Origin: JAXGZG01 sp040771825
Lineage (GTDB): Bacteria > Bacillota > Sulfobacillia > Fermentithermobacillales > Fermentithermobacillaceae
Assembly (NCBI GenBank): GCA_040771825.1
Contig: JAXGZG010000005.1
Coordinates: 186,001 to 250,000, forward strand
Length of the DNA: 64,000 nt
Direction: 5' to 3'
The notes beneath the pieces are model-generated. The model worked only from the letters and a program-made list of their open reading frames with translations. It had not been told where the DNA came from and searched no databases. Position 1 is the first letter of the stretch. Every line of letters starts with the position of its first letter. This document shows positions 40,094 through 48,959 of the stretch, piece by piece. A program made the translations under genes and the position numbers.

Positions 40094-41374
40094 CTACTTG
40101 CCAAGTCTCGCGACCTCCTCACACACAAACGATACCACATGGTCTAGACCTACCGTCTTTTGCCAACCTTCCCCCATGCACCTCACGGTGACAATTCCGT
40201 TCTTTGCCTCTTCGTCACCGATAATGGCCACGAACTTGGCGTTTGCCCTGTCGGCTTGCTTCATCTGGGCCTTCATGCTCCTCTGCAATGGATCAAACTC
40301 GCAGGAAAGTCCACTTTGGCGAAGACTCCTGACTAGAGCAAATGCCTTCTCGCTTGCCAAGGAATCTGCACCCTTCATGCCGATGACGAAAACATCTATA
40401 CCGGCGTCCGCACCGATGGGGCGCGAACCCTTGGCCAACGCCATGAGCATACGTTCCATGCCCATAGCAAACCCAACGCCGGGAACCCGCGGCCCGCCTA
40501 TCTCCTCAACAAGTCCGTCATACCTTCCTCCACCCAGAATGGCGTTCTGGGCACCCAAAGGAGGCCACTTAAGTTCGAACACGGTGCGAGTGTAATAATC
40601 AAGTCCCCTAACAAGCGAGCTGTCAACGGTGAAATCAATGCCCTGGGCGGCTAGAAGTCTAGTCATTTCCCCCCAGTGCAGGCGGCACTCGGGGCACAGG
40701 TGATCCAACATTCCGGGGGCCCCCGAAGTAACTGCCTTGCAAGCATCCTTCTTGCAGTCCAGAACACGCAGGGGGTTTCGCTCCAGCCTAGACTGGCAAT
40801 CAGGACACAGCTCATTTACCCTGACTTTCAGATGATCAATGAGTCTGCTTCTATACGCTGCCCGGCAGGTTGGGCAACCGATGCTGTTGAGCACCAGTTG
40901 GGTGCCGGTCAGACCTAGAGCTCCGGCGGCGTCCATAGCCAAGACGATAACCTCAACATCAGAGTAGGGGGAATCGGAGCCTAGCACTTCCACTCCAAAC
41001 TGCCTATGCTCCCGGTACCGCCCTGCCTGGGGTCTCTCGTACCTGTACATGGACCCCATGTAGAAGAACTTCCGGGGAAGAGGGCCCGAAGCCATGCCGT
41101 GCTCGACGAAAGCCCTGGCTACCGAGGCGGTCATTTCCGGCCTAAGCGCCATATCCCTTCCGGTCTTGTCTTTGAAAGTGTACATCTCCTTCTCCACGAT
41201 ATCGGTGGCTTCGCCTACCGTCCGGGAGAAAAGTTCAGACTGCTCAAAAGTGGGGGTCCGAATCTCATGGTAGTTGTACCTGCGGCAGACGTCACGCAGC
41301 ACACTCTCGAGATAAACCCATTGAGATGATTCGGGAGGCAATATATCCTGGGTGCCTCTAGGCGCCTTAAGCAT
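40094..41374 (-). CDS. hisS: Histidine-tRNA ligase
   Basis: A 426-residue class II synthetase. It begins MLKAPRGTQDILPPES, with motif 1 near FEQSELFSRTVGE, ALRPEMTASVARA, motif 2 FYMGSMYRYERPQ and the histidine-specific LVRGLDYYTRTVFE. Motif 3 is in GVGFAMGMERMLM. Two CxxC pairs in the insertion (CPTC, CPDC and CPEC) suggest a zinc-binding or structural element. The ATG at 41374 has GGAGGG about seven bases upstream. It forms a conserved pair with aspS. Confidence 0.95.
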   Translation of the reverse strand: MLKAPRGTQDILPPESSQWVYLESVLRDVCRRYNYHEIRTPTFEQSELFSRTVGEATDIVEKEMYTFKDKTGRDMALRPEMTASVARAFVEHGMASGPLPRKFFYMGSMYRYERPQAGRYREHRQFGVEVLGSDSPYSDVEVIVLAMDAAGALGLTGTQLVLNSIGCPTCRAAYRSRLIDHLKVRVNELCPDCQSRLERNPLRVLDCKKDACKAVTSGAPGMLDHLCPECRLHWGEMTRLLAAQGIDFTVDSSLVRGLDYYTRTVFELKWPPLGAQNAILGGGRYDGLVEEIGGPRVPGVGFAMGMERMLMALAKGSRPIGADAGIDVFVIGMKGADSLASEKAFALVRSLRQSGLSCEFDPLQRSMKAQMKQADRANAKFVAIIGDEEAKNGIVTVRCMGEGWQKTVGLDHVVSFVCEEVARLGK

Positions 41375-41448
41375 CGGGAGTCCCTCCAACTGGCAAAATC
41401 CAAAAAGACCTCACAACACAAACTTTCCAATAAAGATACCACATAACC

Positions 41449-42063
41449 TTACAGAAAGGGGTTGTGATTCTTCTCGTGGCCTACGGTAGTAGTCTCGCCG
41501 TGGCCAGGGTAAATGCGGGTTTCTGAGGGCAGCGTCATGACTCTTCTGTTCAAGATATCAAGCAGCCTTTCCGGATCTCCCCCGGGCAGGTCTGTGCGTC
41601 CGACGCTTTCTCTGAAAATGAGGTCCCCGGAGAAAAGGTGCCCGGGACAGTACAAGGAGATGCTCCCCGGAGAGTGCCCGGGAGTCTCCAAAACCTTCAA
41701 GCACATTTCCCCGAAGGAGACTGTATCGCCCTCGGTGAGTATGGTCGCGTCCGTAACGCCAGGGCCCACCTCACGAAAAAAAGGGGCCATCCAGCCCGGA
41801 TCCGATAGAAGAATCGCGTCAGCCTCACCCACCATGACAGGCACTTTTGCAGCTTTTTGCAGATATCCTGCGGCACCTGTGTGGTCAAAATGGCCGTGAG
41901 TGAGAACGATGGCCCGAAGCGTGCCCCCCATCTCACTGATCCTCGCCGCTATGTATTGCCCTTCGGCCCCCGGGTCAATCACGATGCATCGACAAGACTT
42001 TGGGTCCAGGACAATGTGGCAGTTTGTTGATAGTTCGCCCACAGACAAGGTTACTACTTTCAC
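41449..42063 (-). CDS. MBL-fold metallo-hydrolase (glyoxalase II-like, YqgX type)
   Basis: A 204-residue metallo-beta-lactamase-fold protein. The metal motif is LTHGHFDHTGAAG; further ligands are in ETPGHSPGS, FSGDLIF and YPGHGETT. It resembles YqgX-like hydrolases, which are often found between dtd and hisS in clostridia. The GTG at 42063 follows AAGGGA and avoids overlap with dtd; a 26-codon open extension is not needed. The substrate is probably a thioester or small acyl compound, unproven. Confidence 0.88.
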   Translation of the reverse strand: MKVVTLSVGELSTNCHIVLDPKSCRCIVIDPGAEGQYIAARISEMGGTLRAIVLTHGHFDHTGAAGYLQKAAKVPVMVGEADAILLSDPGWMAPFFREVGPGVTDATILTEGDTVSFGEMCLKVLETPGHSPGSISLYCPGHLFSGDLIFRESVGRTDLPGGDPERLLDILNRRVMTLPSETRIYPGHGETTTVGHEKNHNPFL

Positions 42064-42097
42064 GAACCCACGTCCCTTCCAGGAAACTACAGGGTCC

Positions 42098-42544
42098 CTA
42101 AAACTCCTTATGGCTTGAGAGAAGAATGGTGACGGGGCCATGGTTTATCAGTTCAACTTCCATGTGAGCGCCGAACACTCCGGTCTCCACCAAGAGCCCA
42201 AGAGCCCGTATTCTGGCAACCACATCCTGGTAAAGGGTCTCCCCCAAATCCGGCGGAGCGGCTCGGTCGAATCCAGGACGCTTGCCTTTCTTGACGTCCC
42301 CGTAGAGAGTGAATTGGGACACTACTATCACCTGGCCCCCGATGTCCAGAAGCGACCGCTGCATCTTGCCATCCTCATCAAACACCCTGAGTCCGGCTAT
42401 CTTGTCCGCCATGTATGCGGCGTCCTTTTCCGAGTCATCTTTGCCGACCGCCAGAAGAACCACGGCGCCTTGTCCAATGGACGCGACCTCTTTGCCGTCC
42501 ACAACCACCTTTGCCCTCTTGACCCTCTGAAAAACTGCTCTCAA
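42098..42544 (-). CDS. dtd: D-aminoacyl-tRNA deacylase
   Basis: A 148-residue DTD protein with the two diagnostic motifs VSQFTLYGD and NHGPVTILL (the GP dipeptide that excludes L-amino acids). It removes D-amino acids, and Gly from mischarged tRNA, in the cytoplasm. The start is TTG at 42544, with AAGGAGGG five to six bases upstream. It lies between rel and the MBL gene, in the common clostridial order. Confidence 0.95.
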   Translation of the reverse strand: MRAVFQRVKRAKVVVDGKEVASIGQGAVVLLAVGKDDSEKDAAYMADKIAGLRVFDEDGKMQRSLLDIGGQVIVVSQFTLYGDVKKGKRPGFDRAAPPDLGETLYQDVVARIRALGLLVETGVFGAHMEVELINHGPVTILLSSHKEF

Positions 42545-42613
42545 TGGAGCCCTCCTTAATCCAATGGACGCGCACAAGCGCCGTTAACTTCACGCTCACA
42601 GGTGCTCCCAACT

Positions 42614-44791
42614 TCACGCGCGCGGGCGCCCAAAAGCCCTACTAACAGACGTAATGCCTTTCACTTGCCGTATGCGGCCAAGAGCCTGCTCCAATTCGCT
42701 CACATCGTGAATCTCGAAAGTAATGTCCACCCTGGCGTCGCCGCTAGGTTGTCCCTTGGCGGACGCGCTTAGGATATTTGCCCCAAGCCCTGCGATAACC
42801 GAAGTGACATCGGCGAAAAGCCCGGGCCTATCGGCCCCTTCCACGGCGATCTCCACGGGAAAAGCGGCTTCCTTAACCTCAATCCAGCTTGCCTCGATGA
42901 ACCTCTCCTTGTCAGTGTAAGACTGAAGGCTCGGGCAATCCAGGCGATGCACCGAGACTCCCCGCCCCCTGGTGATGTACCCGATTATGGCGTCGCCTGG
43001 GACGGGATTGCAGCAACGGGCTAAGCGCACGAGGATGTCCTTCATGCCCTTCACCATAATAGCTTCTTCGGGACCTCGGTGCCTTTTCTCCAAAGACCTG
43101 GGCGCTTCTTCCTTGTGAGGAAGCAGGTCAGGCTTCAGGCGCAGCGCTTCGTCTCTCAACCGGGTAGTCACGTGTATGGGGCTGATGCCGCCGTAGGCGA
43201 TTGCCGCGTAAAGATTCTCCATGTCTGGATAACCAAGTTTCTCGAGAACAGCGTCGAAAGCCCCGGTCTCCAGAAGGGCGCCGGGAGAAACCCCCAGTCT
43301 CTGAAGAACCTCTTTCTCCAAAGCCTGTTTGCCTTTGGCGATTTCCTCTTCTCTCAACTGCTTCTTGAAGAACGCCCTAATCTTGGACCTGGCTTGAGGC
43401 GTCTTTACAATCTCGAGCCAGTCACGGCTAGGCCCCAAGGATTGCCTGTTAATGAGGATCTCCACGATATCCCCTGTAGAAACCTTGCGGGATAAGGGGA
43501 CTATCCTTCCGTTGATCTTGGCGCCGACGCAATGATGCCCGATATCGGTGTGAATCTTGTAGGCAAAATCCAAGGGCGTCGAACCTACAGGCAGGTCAAC
43601 CACGTCGCCTTTGGGAGTAAACACGAAAACCTCATCATTGAAGACGTCGATCTTGAGGGCTTCCATGAATTCTCGGGCGTCGGTCATCTCCCGCTGCCAC
43701 TCCAAAAGTTGCCGCAACCACGACATTTTCTGCTCGAACACGTGGTCTCGGGTCTTCTGGACCCGTTCTTTGTACCGCCAGTGAGCTGCGCTTCCGTACT
43801 CGGCGGTCCGGTCCATATCCTTCGTCCTTATCTGGATCTCGAAGGGCTCTCCCAAGGGCCCAACAACGCTAGTGTGAAGCGACTGATACCCGTTTGACTT
43901 GGGCATGGCAATGTAGTCTTTGAACCTGCCCGGCAGGGGCCGCCAGAGCGTGTGGCAAATACCTAGCGCTTCGTAACAGTCGGTTACGGACTCCACTATG
44001 ACCCTTACGGCAATAAGGTCGTATATTTCCGAGAGATCTTTGCCCTGGCTTTTCATCTTCCGGTATATGCTGTAAAGGTTCTTGGCCCTGCCTTGGACGT
44101 CACACTGTATGCCTTCTTCGGCGATCCTTTCCCTGAGGCCGGACATAACCGTATCCGCCTCGGCCTCCCGCTCACTTCGCCTTGCCGCAATCTTCTTGGT
44201 GAGCGACCGATATTCCTCAGGCTCGGCGTACTTGAAGGCCAGATCCTCTAATTCCCACTTGAGACGCCAGATGCCCAAACGGTGGGCAAGAGGCGCATAT
44301 ATTTCCAGGGTCTCCACTGCGGTTCTCAATTGGCGATCCGGCGGAAGGGCGAACAAAGTGCGCAGGTTGTGAAGCCTGTCAGCTAATCGGATGACCACCA
44401 CACGCCAGTCCTCAGCCATGGCCAAGAACATCTTCCTAAGATTTGACACCTGCTCTTCAACCCTAGAGCGAAACTCTATCCTGCTCAGTTTGGTAACTCC
44501 GTCAACAAGCTTGGCCACTCCGTCACCAAATACAGAGCGGATTTCGTCTAGTCTCACGCTGGTGTCTTCCACTACATCGTGAAGAAGCGCAGCGCAAAGC
44601 GTCTCAACGTCGCCTTCCATCTCCGATAGGATGCGGGCCACAGCCACCGGGTGTTCCACAAAATCCTCCCCAGACAGGCGTGTCTGACCGACATGAGCTC
44701 TGGCCGCAAACTCATAGGCTTTTGCAAGAGTCTCTCTATCTTGGGGCGACAGGTAGTCGCCTATGTGCCCTACGACTTCAACTATGGCCAA
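42614..44791 (-). CDS. rel: Bifunctional (p)ppGpp synthetase/hydrolase (RelA/SpoT homologue)
   Basis: A 725-residue long RSH protein. The HD hydrolase domain has EDFVEHPVAVARIL and LLHDVVEDT with RLADRLHNLRTL. The synthetase domain has MPKSNGYQSLHTSVVGP and EIQIRT, followed by the AAHWRYKE segment. The TGS domain has FVFTPKGDVVDLPVGSTPLD; zinc-finger-like and ACT domains close the chain (RPGLFADVTSVIAGLG). Both activities look intact. It makes and degrades the alarmone that signals starvation. The start is TTG at 44791. Confidence 0.95.
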   Translation of the reverse strand: MAIVEVVGHIGDYLSPQDRETLAKAYEFAARAHVGQTRLSGEDFVEHPVAVARILSEMEGDVETLCAALLHDVVEDTSVRLDEIRSVFGDGVAKLVDGVTKLSRIEFRSRVEEQVSNLRKMFLAMAEDWRVVVIRLADRLHNLRTLFALPPDRQLRTAVETLEIYAPLAHRLGIWRLKWELEDLAFKYAEPEEYRSLTKKIAARRSEREAEADTVMSGLRERIAEEGIQCDVQGRAKNLYSIYRKMKSQGKDLSEIYDLIAVRVIVESVTDCYEALGICHTLWRPLPGRFKDYIAMPKSNGYQSLHTSVVGPLGEPFEIQIRTKDMDRTAEYGSAAHWRYKERVQKTRDHVFEQKMSWLRQLLEWQREMTDAREFMEALKIDVFNDEVFVFTPKGDVVDLPVGSTPLDFAYKIHTDIGHHCVGAKINGRIVPLSRKVSTGDIVEILINRQSLGPSRDWLEIVKTPQARSKIRAFFKKQLREEEIAKGKQALEKEVLQRLGVSPGALLETGAFDAVLEKLGYPDMENLYAAIAYGGISPIHVTTRLRDEALRLKPDLLPHKEEAPRSLEKRHRGPEEAIMVKGMKDILVRLARCCNPVPGDAIIGYITRGRGVSVHRLDCPSLQSYTDKERFIEASWIEVKEAAFPVEIAVEGADRPGLFADVTSVIAGLGANILSASAKGQPSGDARVDITFEIHDVSELEQALGRIRQVKGITSVSRAFGRPRA

Positions 44792-44823
44792 ATCTCATCC
44801 TCTTCCGTTCAGGACTCAAAACG

Positions 44824-44869
44824 CAAGACGCATGTCAGGAGACATACTATAGAAAAGCGACATGTCTTG
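44824..44869 (-). terminator. Inverted repeat between apt and rel
   Basis: CAAGACATGTC and GACATGCGTCTTG (minus strand) form an 11-base stem with a two-base bulge, followed by CGTTTTG. It could be a terminator or attenuator after apt, ahead of rel. Confidence 0.45.
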
Positions 44870-44919
44870 ACCCACCCCGGAGCCGACTATGTCGCCGTCC
44901 TATTCCAAGCCAAAGAGAC

Positions 44920-45462
44920 TTAATCCGAGAGTTTGATCACAGAAATGACATTATAGCCTCTTTCACTTAGAGTAGCCCTACCGGGTATGTAAGTCAATTC
45001 TATGAGAAACGCCGCGGCACTCACTATTCCTCCGAGCCTTTCCACCATGTCAATGGAGGCCAACACGGTACCTCCTGTAGCCAGAAGGTCATCAAGCACC
45101 AGCACTTTCTGGCCCGGCTTCACGGCGTCTTGGTGCATCTCGAGAATATCGGTGCCATACTCCAGCTGATACTGACCAGATACGGTCCTGTAGGGCAGTT
45201 TGCCTTTCTTCCGCACAGGCGCAAAGGACTTTCCCATAACATAGGCTAGGACCGCCCCAACAATGAAGCCGCGTGATTCTGGGGCGACCACAACGTCGAA
45301 TTCCACCTTGCTGCATTCTTCTTTGAGAGCTTCTATGGCCTTGTGGAACGCTTCGGCGTCACAAAGAAGCGTAGTGATATCTTTGAAACTTACTCCTTTA
45401 ACTGGGAAATCCCGGATAACCCTGAGCTTTGAACCCAGTTCAGCGCTAAGATCCTCCGTCAT
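44920..45462 (-). CDS. apt: Adenine phosphoribosyltransferase
   Basis: A 180-residue type I phosphoribosyltransferase that salvages adenine to AMP with PRPP. FPVKGVSFKDITTLL opens the chain; then VVAPESRGFIVGA and the PRPP motif VLVLDDLLATGGT. The ATG at 45462 overlaps the recJ stop by four bases (ATGA) and has GGAGG upstream. Order recJ-apt-rel is conserved in many Bacillota. Confidence 0.95.
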   Translation of the reverse strand: MTEDLSAELGSKLRVIRDFPVKGVSFKDITTLLCDAEAFHKAIEALKEECSKVEFDVVVAPESRGFIVGAVLAYVMGKSFAPVRKKGKLPYRTVSGQYQLEYGTDILEMHQDAVKPGQKVLVLDDLLATGGTVLASIDMVERLGGIVSAAAFLIELTYIPGRATLSERGYNVISVIKLSD

Positions 45463-47993
45463 CGACTGACCCTCCACAAAGAAAAATCGCGACCTATTAC
45501 CCTTTCACATGACTCCTGCCATGCTCTTCTTATAGCTTTCCCGCTGGCAAATGACTGTGAACCTGACAAGGACGTCTGGCCGGTAGCTCGGCTTAGCAAT
45601 AACTCGGGCTCTTTCCTCCTCTGGTCATATAGGACAAGGCCCAAGTCTTCTAGCACTGTAAGGCACGACTCTATGAGCTCCTGCGCTCCTTCCCATGCCT
45701 TCACGCACCGCTGCCCCCGGGAGGGAGTTCCAGTCACCGAAAGAACCTCTTCCCACCGCACCCCCAGTTCTTGCAGAGGAACCCGCCTGCCGGGAAAAGC
45801 ACTCAGCAGGTAATTCCACAAGGCCTGCATAAGATCCTTCGAGGGATATCTCCAGTCAAGCCACAGGCCGGAATCTTGAACCCAGTCGGGATAAAGCCAT
45901 GAACAGTTTACCTCCTCGGACACGGGAAATAGATTCGCGGCATCAGAGGCCGTCAGAGGTTGGTGAACCAAGAGAAGGTCCGGCTTCGGACCCAGACACC
46001 GAGGCAGAGTCCACGGTGACGTAGAAACCACAATCCCGTGGGGGTCCGAGAGAGCCAACCTCGCTTCATGAGCTAGAGCGCCTACGCAGGTTCCGGTGTG
46101 TAGGGCGGCGGTGCGCCCTTCCTTCTGTGCCGAAGCCACAAGAGCTTTTGCGGCGCCTTGAGACCACGTATATGTAATGAGGGGCCGTCCCCGGGGGAAA
46201 CTCCGGGCAAGTCCGCGGTACGCCTCTCCTGAAAGCCTCCATGCGGGCCGGATATCGCGCACTAGCGGAGAATACTCCTGTCGGCCCATGTACATGCTGC
46301 CGTACGGGGTAAAAGCTACATCGGCTTCCCCCCACATGGCTATAGTTCTTGCCAAATGGCCGCGGCCAAACCAGATGAAACGCCTTTTCTCGTTGCCCTT
46401 TCTTAAGGTGAGCTGCAGATGCCCAAGAGTCTCTCCCATTAGCCTCACTTGGTGGATCTCACAGTCCATAGAAGCTAGAACCGGCAAAGGATTATCCTGG
46501 CCAAAGGGCTCCAGCGCCATCAATGAACCTATAGAATCGCTGGACACCTGTCCAAAATCAACAACGTCGTCTACATCCAGAGAGGGGGTCATATCGGTAC
46601 CTTCTAACATCTCTTGAGCGGCACTGCAAAACCTCTGGAAAAACTTCTCGACTTGCGACCTTTTTACCGAAAACCCTGCCGCCCCCTGGTGCCCGCCGAA
46701 GCCCACAAGATGATCCTTGCATTGGGACAGAGCGCGGTAGGCGTGGAACCCCGCAATGCCCCTCACAGAGCCTTTTAGCACCTCTCCCTCGCCTGCGGCC
46801 AGGGCCACGGGCCTCTGATATGCCTCTCGGAGCCTTGAGCACACAATCCCCACGACTCCTGGGTGCCACTGGGACCCGAACGCGCACAAAGCGTATCTCT
46901 GGGGCTCCACAAACTCCTGGCACTGGGCGAGAATATCCTCTTCCGCCGCCTTACGGCTACGATTGAGGTCATCTAGTTTTTGGGCAAGATTCATGCTCGT
47001 GTCAAAGTCGCCTTCCATGAGAAGCCTGTAGGCCAGGTCAGCGCTGTCCATGCGACCTGCGGCGTTTATCCTCGGCACAAGCCCAAAAGTCACATCTCTA
47101 TCAAAAGACAAAGGCCGCTCGTCGCCGTGTTCCCGAAAAACCCCCGCCACTGTGGCAAGGGCCCTGATTCCCGGCCTTTTGGCCTCCCTTAGCACTTCTA
47201 ACCCGGACCTAACCCACCGGCGGTTTAACCCCACCAAGGGCTGCCCGTCACCTGCTATGGACAGGGTCAGAAGATCGTGAGCCCACCGGGGAGGCATGAT
47301 GTTTTCTTTCCCGGCCCTCTCCAAAACGACCAACGCCAGAAGATAGGCTACTCCAGCGCCTGAGAGGTACCCCAACTCCAGCTTGTCCCATGAAGCCAGG
47401 TGGGGATCCATTATCGCTAGGGCACATGGCAGTTCCTTTGGAGGGAGGTGATGGTCGGTGATGATGACGTCAACGCCCAAACTAGAGGCCATCTCAGAGC
47501 CTTGGTGACCCGATATCCCGCAATCCACGGTGACTAACAGGGAGACCCCTTGAGAAGCCAGGTCCTGGACCCGCTCGGCATGAAACCCGTATCCCTCGGT
47601 CGCTCGTTCGGGAAGGTACGCAATGCATTGGATGCCAAGGGAGAGAAAAGCCTCCGTGAGAATCACGGCGCCCGTCACTCCGTCGGCGTCAAAGTCTCCG
47701 TAGATGGCCACCTTCTGGCCAGAATCCCGGGCTGCCAGGATCCTGCGGGCGCTCTCGTCGGCTCCAGGTAAGGAACGATGGATCCCGCTCCAAGCATTGC
47801 CCTCGTCTATAAAAGAAGACAAAGCCCTAGTAACGTCGCGGCAGTTTCGCCGCAACAAGACTGACCCGGCTACTCCGGAAATCCCTGTCTTGCGGCGAAC
47901 CTCCTGGACAATTCCTTCATCCATCCGAGCCGGAAGATTCCATCGATATGCAGGTAATCTACTTTGATGCGATTCCCTTGGCCTCAGAGTCAT
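45459..47993 (-). CDS. recJ: Single-stranded-DNA-specific exonuclease RecJ
   Basis: An 844-residue DHH-family 5'-3' exonuclease. Motif I is YGDFDADGVTG (residues 98-108), followed by VTVDCGISG and the DHH triad ITDHHLPP near 180; DHHA1 motifs follow (GFGGHQGAAGFSVKR). The C-terminal part, from about 560 to 844, is an extra domain common in Bacillota RecJ, with a helicase-like or DNA-contacting appearance of unclear role. The start overlaps the lapA-like gene by 35 bases; AAGGG lies five bases upstream. Confidence 0.93.
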   Translation of the reverse strand: MTLRPRESHQSRLPAYRWNLPARMDEGIVQEVRRKTGISGVAGSVLLRRNCRDVTRALSSFIDEGNAWSGIHRSLPGADESARRILAARDSGQKVAIYGDFDADGVTGAVILTEAFLSLGIQCIAYLPERATEGYGFHAERVQDLASQGVSLLVTVDCGISGHQGSEMASSLGVDVIITDHHLPPKELPCALAIMDPHLASWDKLELGYLSGAGVAYLLALVVLERAGKENIMPPRWAHDLLTLSIAGDGQPLVGLNRRWVRSGLEVLREAKRPGIRALATVAGVFREHGDERPLSFDRDVTFGLVPRINAAGRMDSADLAYRLLMEGDFDTSMNLAQKLDDLNRSRKAAEEDILAQCQEFVEPQRYALCAFGSQWHPGVVGIVCSRLREAYQRPVALAAGEGEVLKGSVRGIAGFHAYRALSQCKDHLVGFGGHQGAAGFSVKRSQVEKFFQRFCSAAQEMLEGTDMTPSLDVDDVVDFGQVSSDSIGSLMALEPFGQDNPLPVLASMDCEIHQVRLMGETLGHLQLTLRKGNEKRRFIWFGRGHLARTIAMWGEADVAFTPYGSMYMGRQEYSPLVRDIRPAWRLSGEAYRGLARSFPRGRPLITYTWSQGAAKALVASAQKEGRTAALHTGTCVGALAHEARLALSDPHGIVVSTSPWTLPRCLGPKPDLLLVHQPLTASDAANLFPVSEEVNCSWLYPDWVQDSGLWLDWRYPSKDLMQALWNYLLSAFPGRRVPLQELGVRWEEVLSVTGTPSRGQRCVKAWEGAQELIESCLTVLEDLGLVLYDQRRKEPELLLSRATGQTSLSGSQSFASGKAIRRAWQESCERVIGRDFSLWRVSR

Positions 47994-48285
47994 CTTTACC
48001 CTTCTGATTCAGAGTGAGTTCCTGAAGGGCCTTATCCAAACGGAGGGATTTCTCCCTCTCTTCCGTTAGTTCCTTGGTCAGCGCCTTCACTTTGGCCCTA
48101 ACGCTCAGTTGGCGAAACCAAACCCACACGGCCCCAACAAGGACGCCGATGCTCGCCGATCCAAGGACCACCAATGCAAGGTTGATGTTCAGCGCCCACC
48201 CAAAAAACACGATGTTTACCATTTGGGCATTCTGTACCGCAAACACTACCACAAGGAGCAGGAATACTATGGCCACCACTAGCAT
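47959..48285 (-). CDS. LapA-domain (DUF1049-like) membrane protein
   Basis: A 108-residue protein with two hydrophobic spans (about residues 2-20 and 38-56) and a C-terminal coiled coil (LTKELTEEREKSLRLDKAL). The first span contains VFAVQNAQMVNIVFFGW, typical of the LapA family. Related proteins help lipopolysaccharide assembly in Gram-negatives; the role in Bacillota is unknown. The ATG at 48285 has AGGAGG nine bases upstream. Confidence 0.82.
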   Translation of the reverse strand: MLVVAIVFLLLVVVFAVQNAQMVNIVFFGWALNINLALVVLGSASIGVLVGAVWVWFRQLSVRAKVKALTKELTEEREKSLRLDKALQELTLNQKGKDDSEAKGIASK

Positions 48286-48308
48286 GAGGTGCAACCTCCT
48301 CTCGCTCT

Positions 48309-48959
48309 CTACCTGGGTCTTTTTCCCTTGCCTCTGGGTCTTTTCGGCGCGTCTATGTCCTTCACAGGGGGCTTTTGGTCATATTCCATGAGAAGCGCCG
48401 CGAAGTCCTCTCCGCTTTGGCCAAAATAACCTTCCATGGTCTCTTCTTCGGGTGGATGCCTATTGCCCGCATGTTTGGGGTGGCGGACTCCCTCGTAGGC
48501 TAGACTTTCCCTCCGAAGACGCTCTCTTTCCCCTGCCAAAAGAGCCTTGCGCACTGCCTCCAGTTGCCGGCGGTAATCTTCGTTCTGAAACCCGTCCGAC
48601 TTCTTGTAGGGAGGAGATGACAGAATCTCTTTTATCCGCTTGACCCAGCGGTTTTGGTCTCCTGCACTGGACAGATCCGAGGCCGGAATCCTGACCACCG
48701 TAAAACCGGCATCCTCTATTATTTTCTGGCGGGAAGCGTCCTTCCTAACCCGCTCCTTTGTGAGGTGACTCTCTCCGTCCACCTCTATGACAAGCCATTG
48801 GTCAACCAGAAAGTCCACGGTAAAGCCCTTCACCGGGACTTCCCGGCTGAACCCGATCCCGGCTTTGCCCAGAACCTGGGCGAGCTTGCGCTCGCTTCCG
48901 GTTTCCTCGTGATGACTCCATATGTAGCTGCCATCTTGACGCTTGGTTTGTTTTTTCAC
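48309..48959 (-). CDS. DUF559-like endonuclease-fold protein
   Basis: A 216-residue protein. The N-terminal half (about 20-115) has a Vsr/DUF559-type nuclease core: an early Glu (GSERKLAQVL), VDFLVDQWLVIEVDGESHL with the Asp and Glu-x-Asp residues, then KDASRQKIIEDAGFTVVRIPASDL. The C-terminal half is charged and probably disordered, ending Lys/Arg-rich. DUF559 proteins are thought to nick or bind branched DNA; no experiment defines this group. The GTG start shares one base with the TAG stop of the S9 peptidase gene. Confidence 0.8.
   Translation of the reverse strand: MKKQTKRQDGSYIWSHHEETGSERKLAQVLGKAGIGFSREVPVKGFTVDFLVDQWLVIEVDGESHLTKERVRKDASRQKIIEDAGFTVVRIPASDLSSAGDQNRWVKRIKEILSSPPYKKSDGFQNEDYRRQLEAVRKALLAGERERLRRESLAYEGVRHPKHAGNRHPPEEETMEGYFGQSGEDFAALLMEYDQKPPVKDIDAPKRPRGKGKRPR

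Noticed and set aside
42545..42613. Repeat element between dtd and rel
   Set aside because: AACTTCACGC occurs twice, but the copies are short and the gap is small; chance or a minor duplication is enough.
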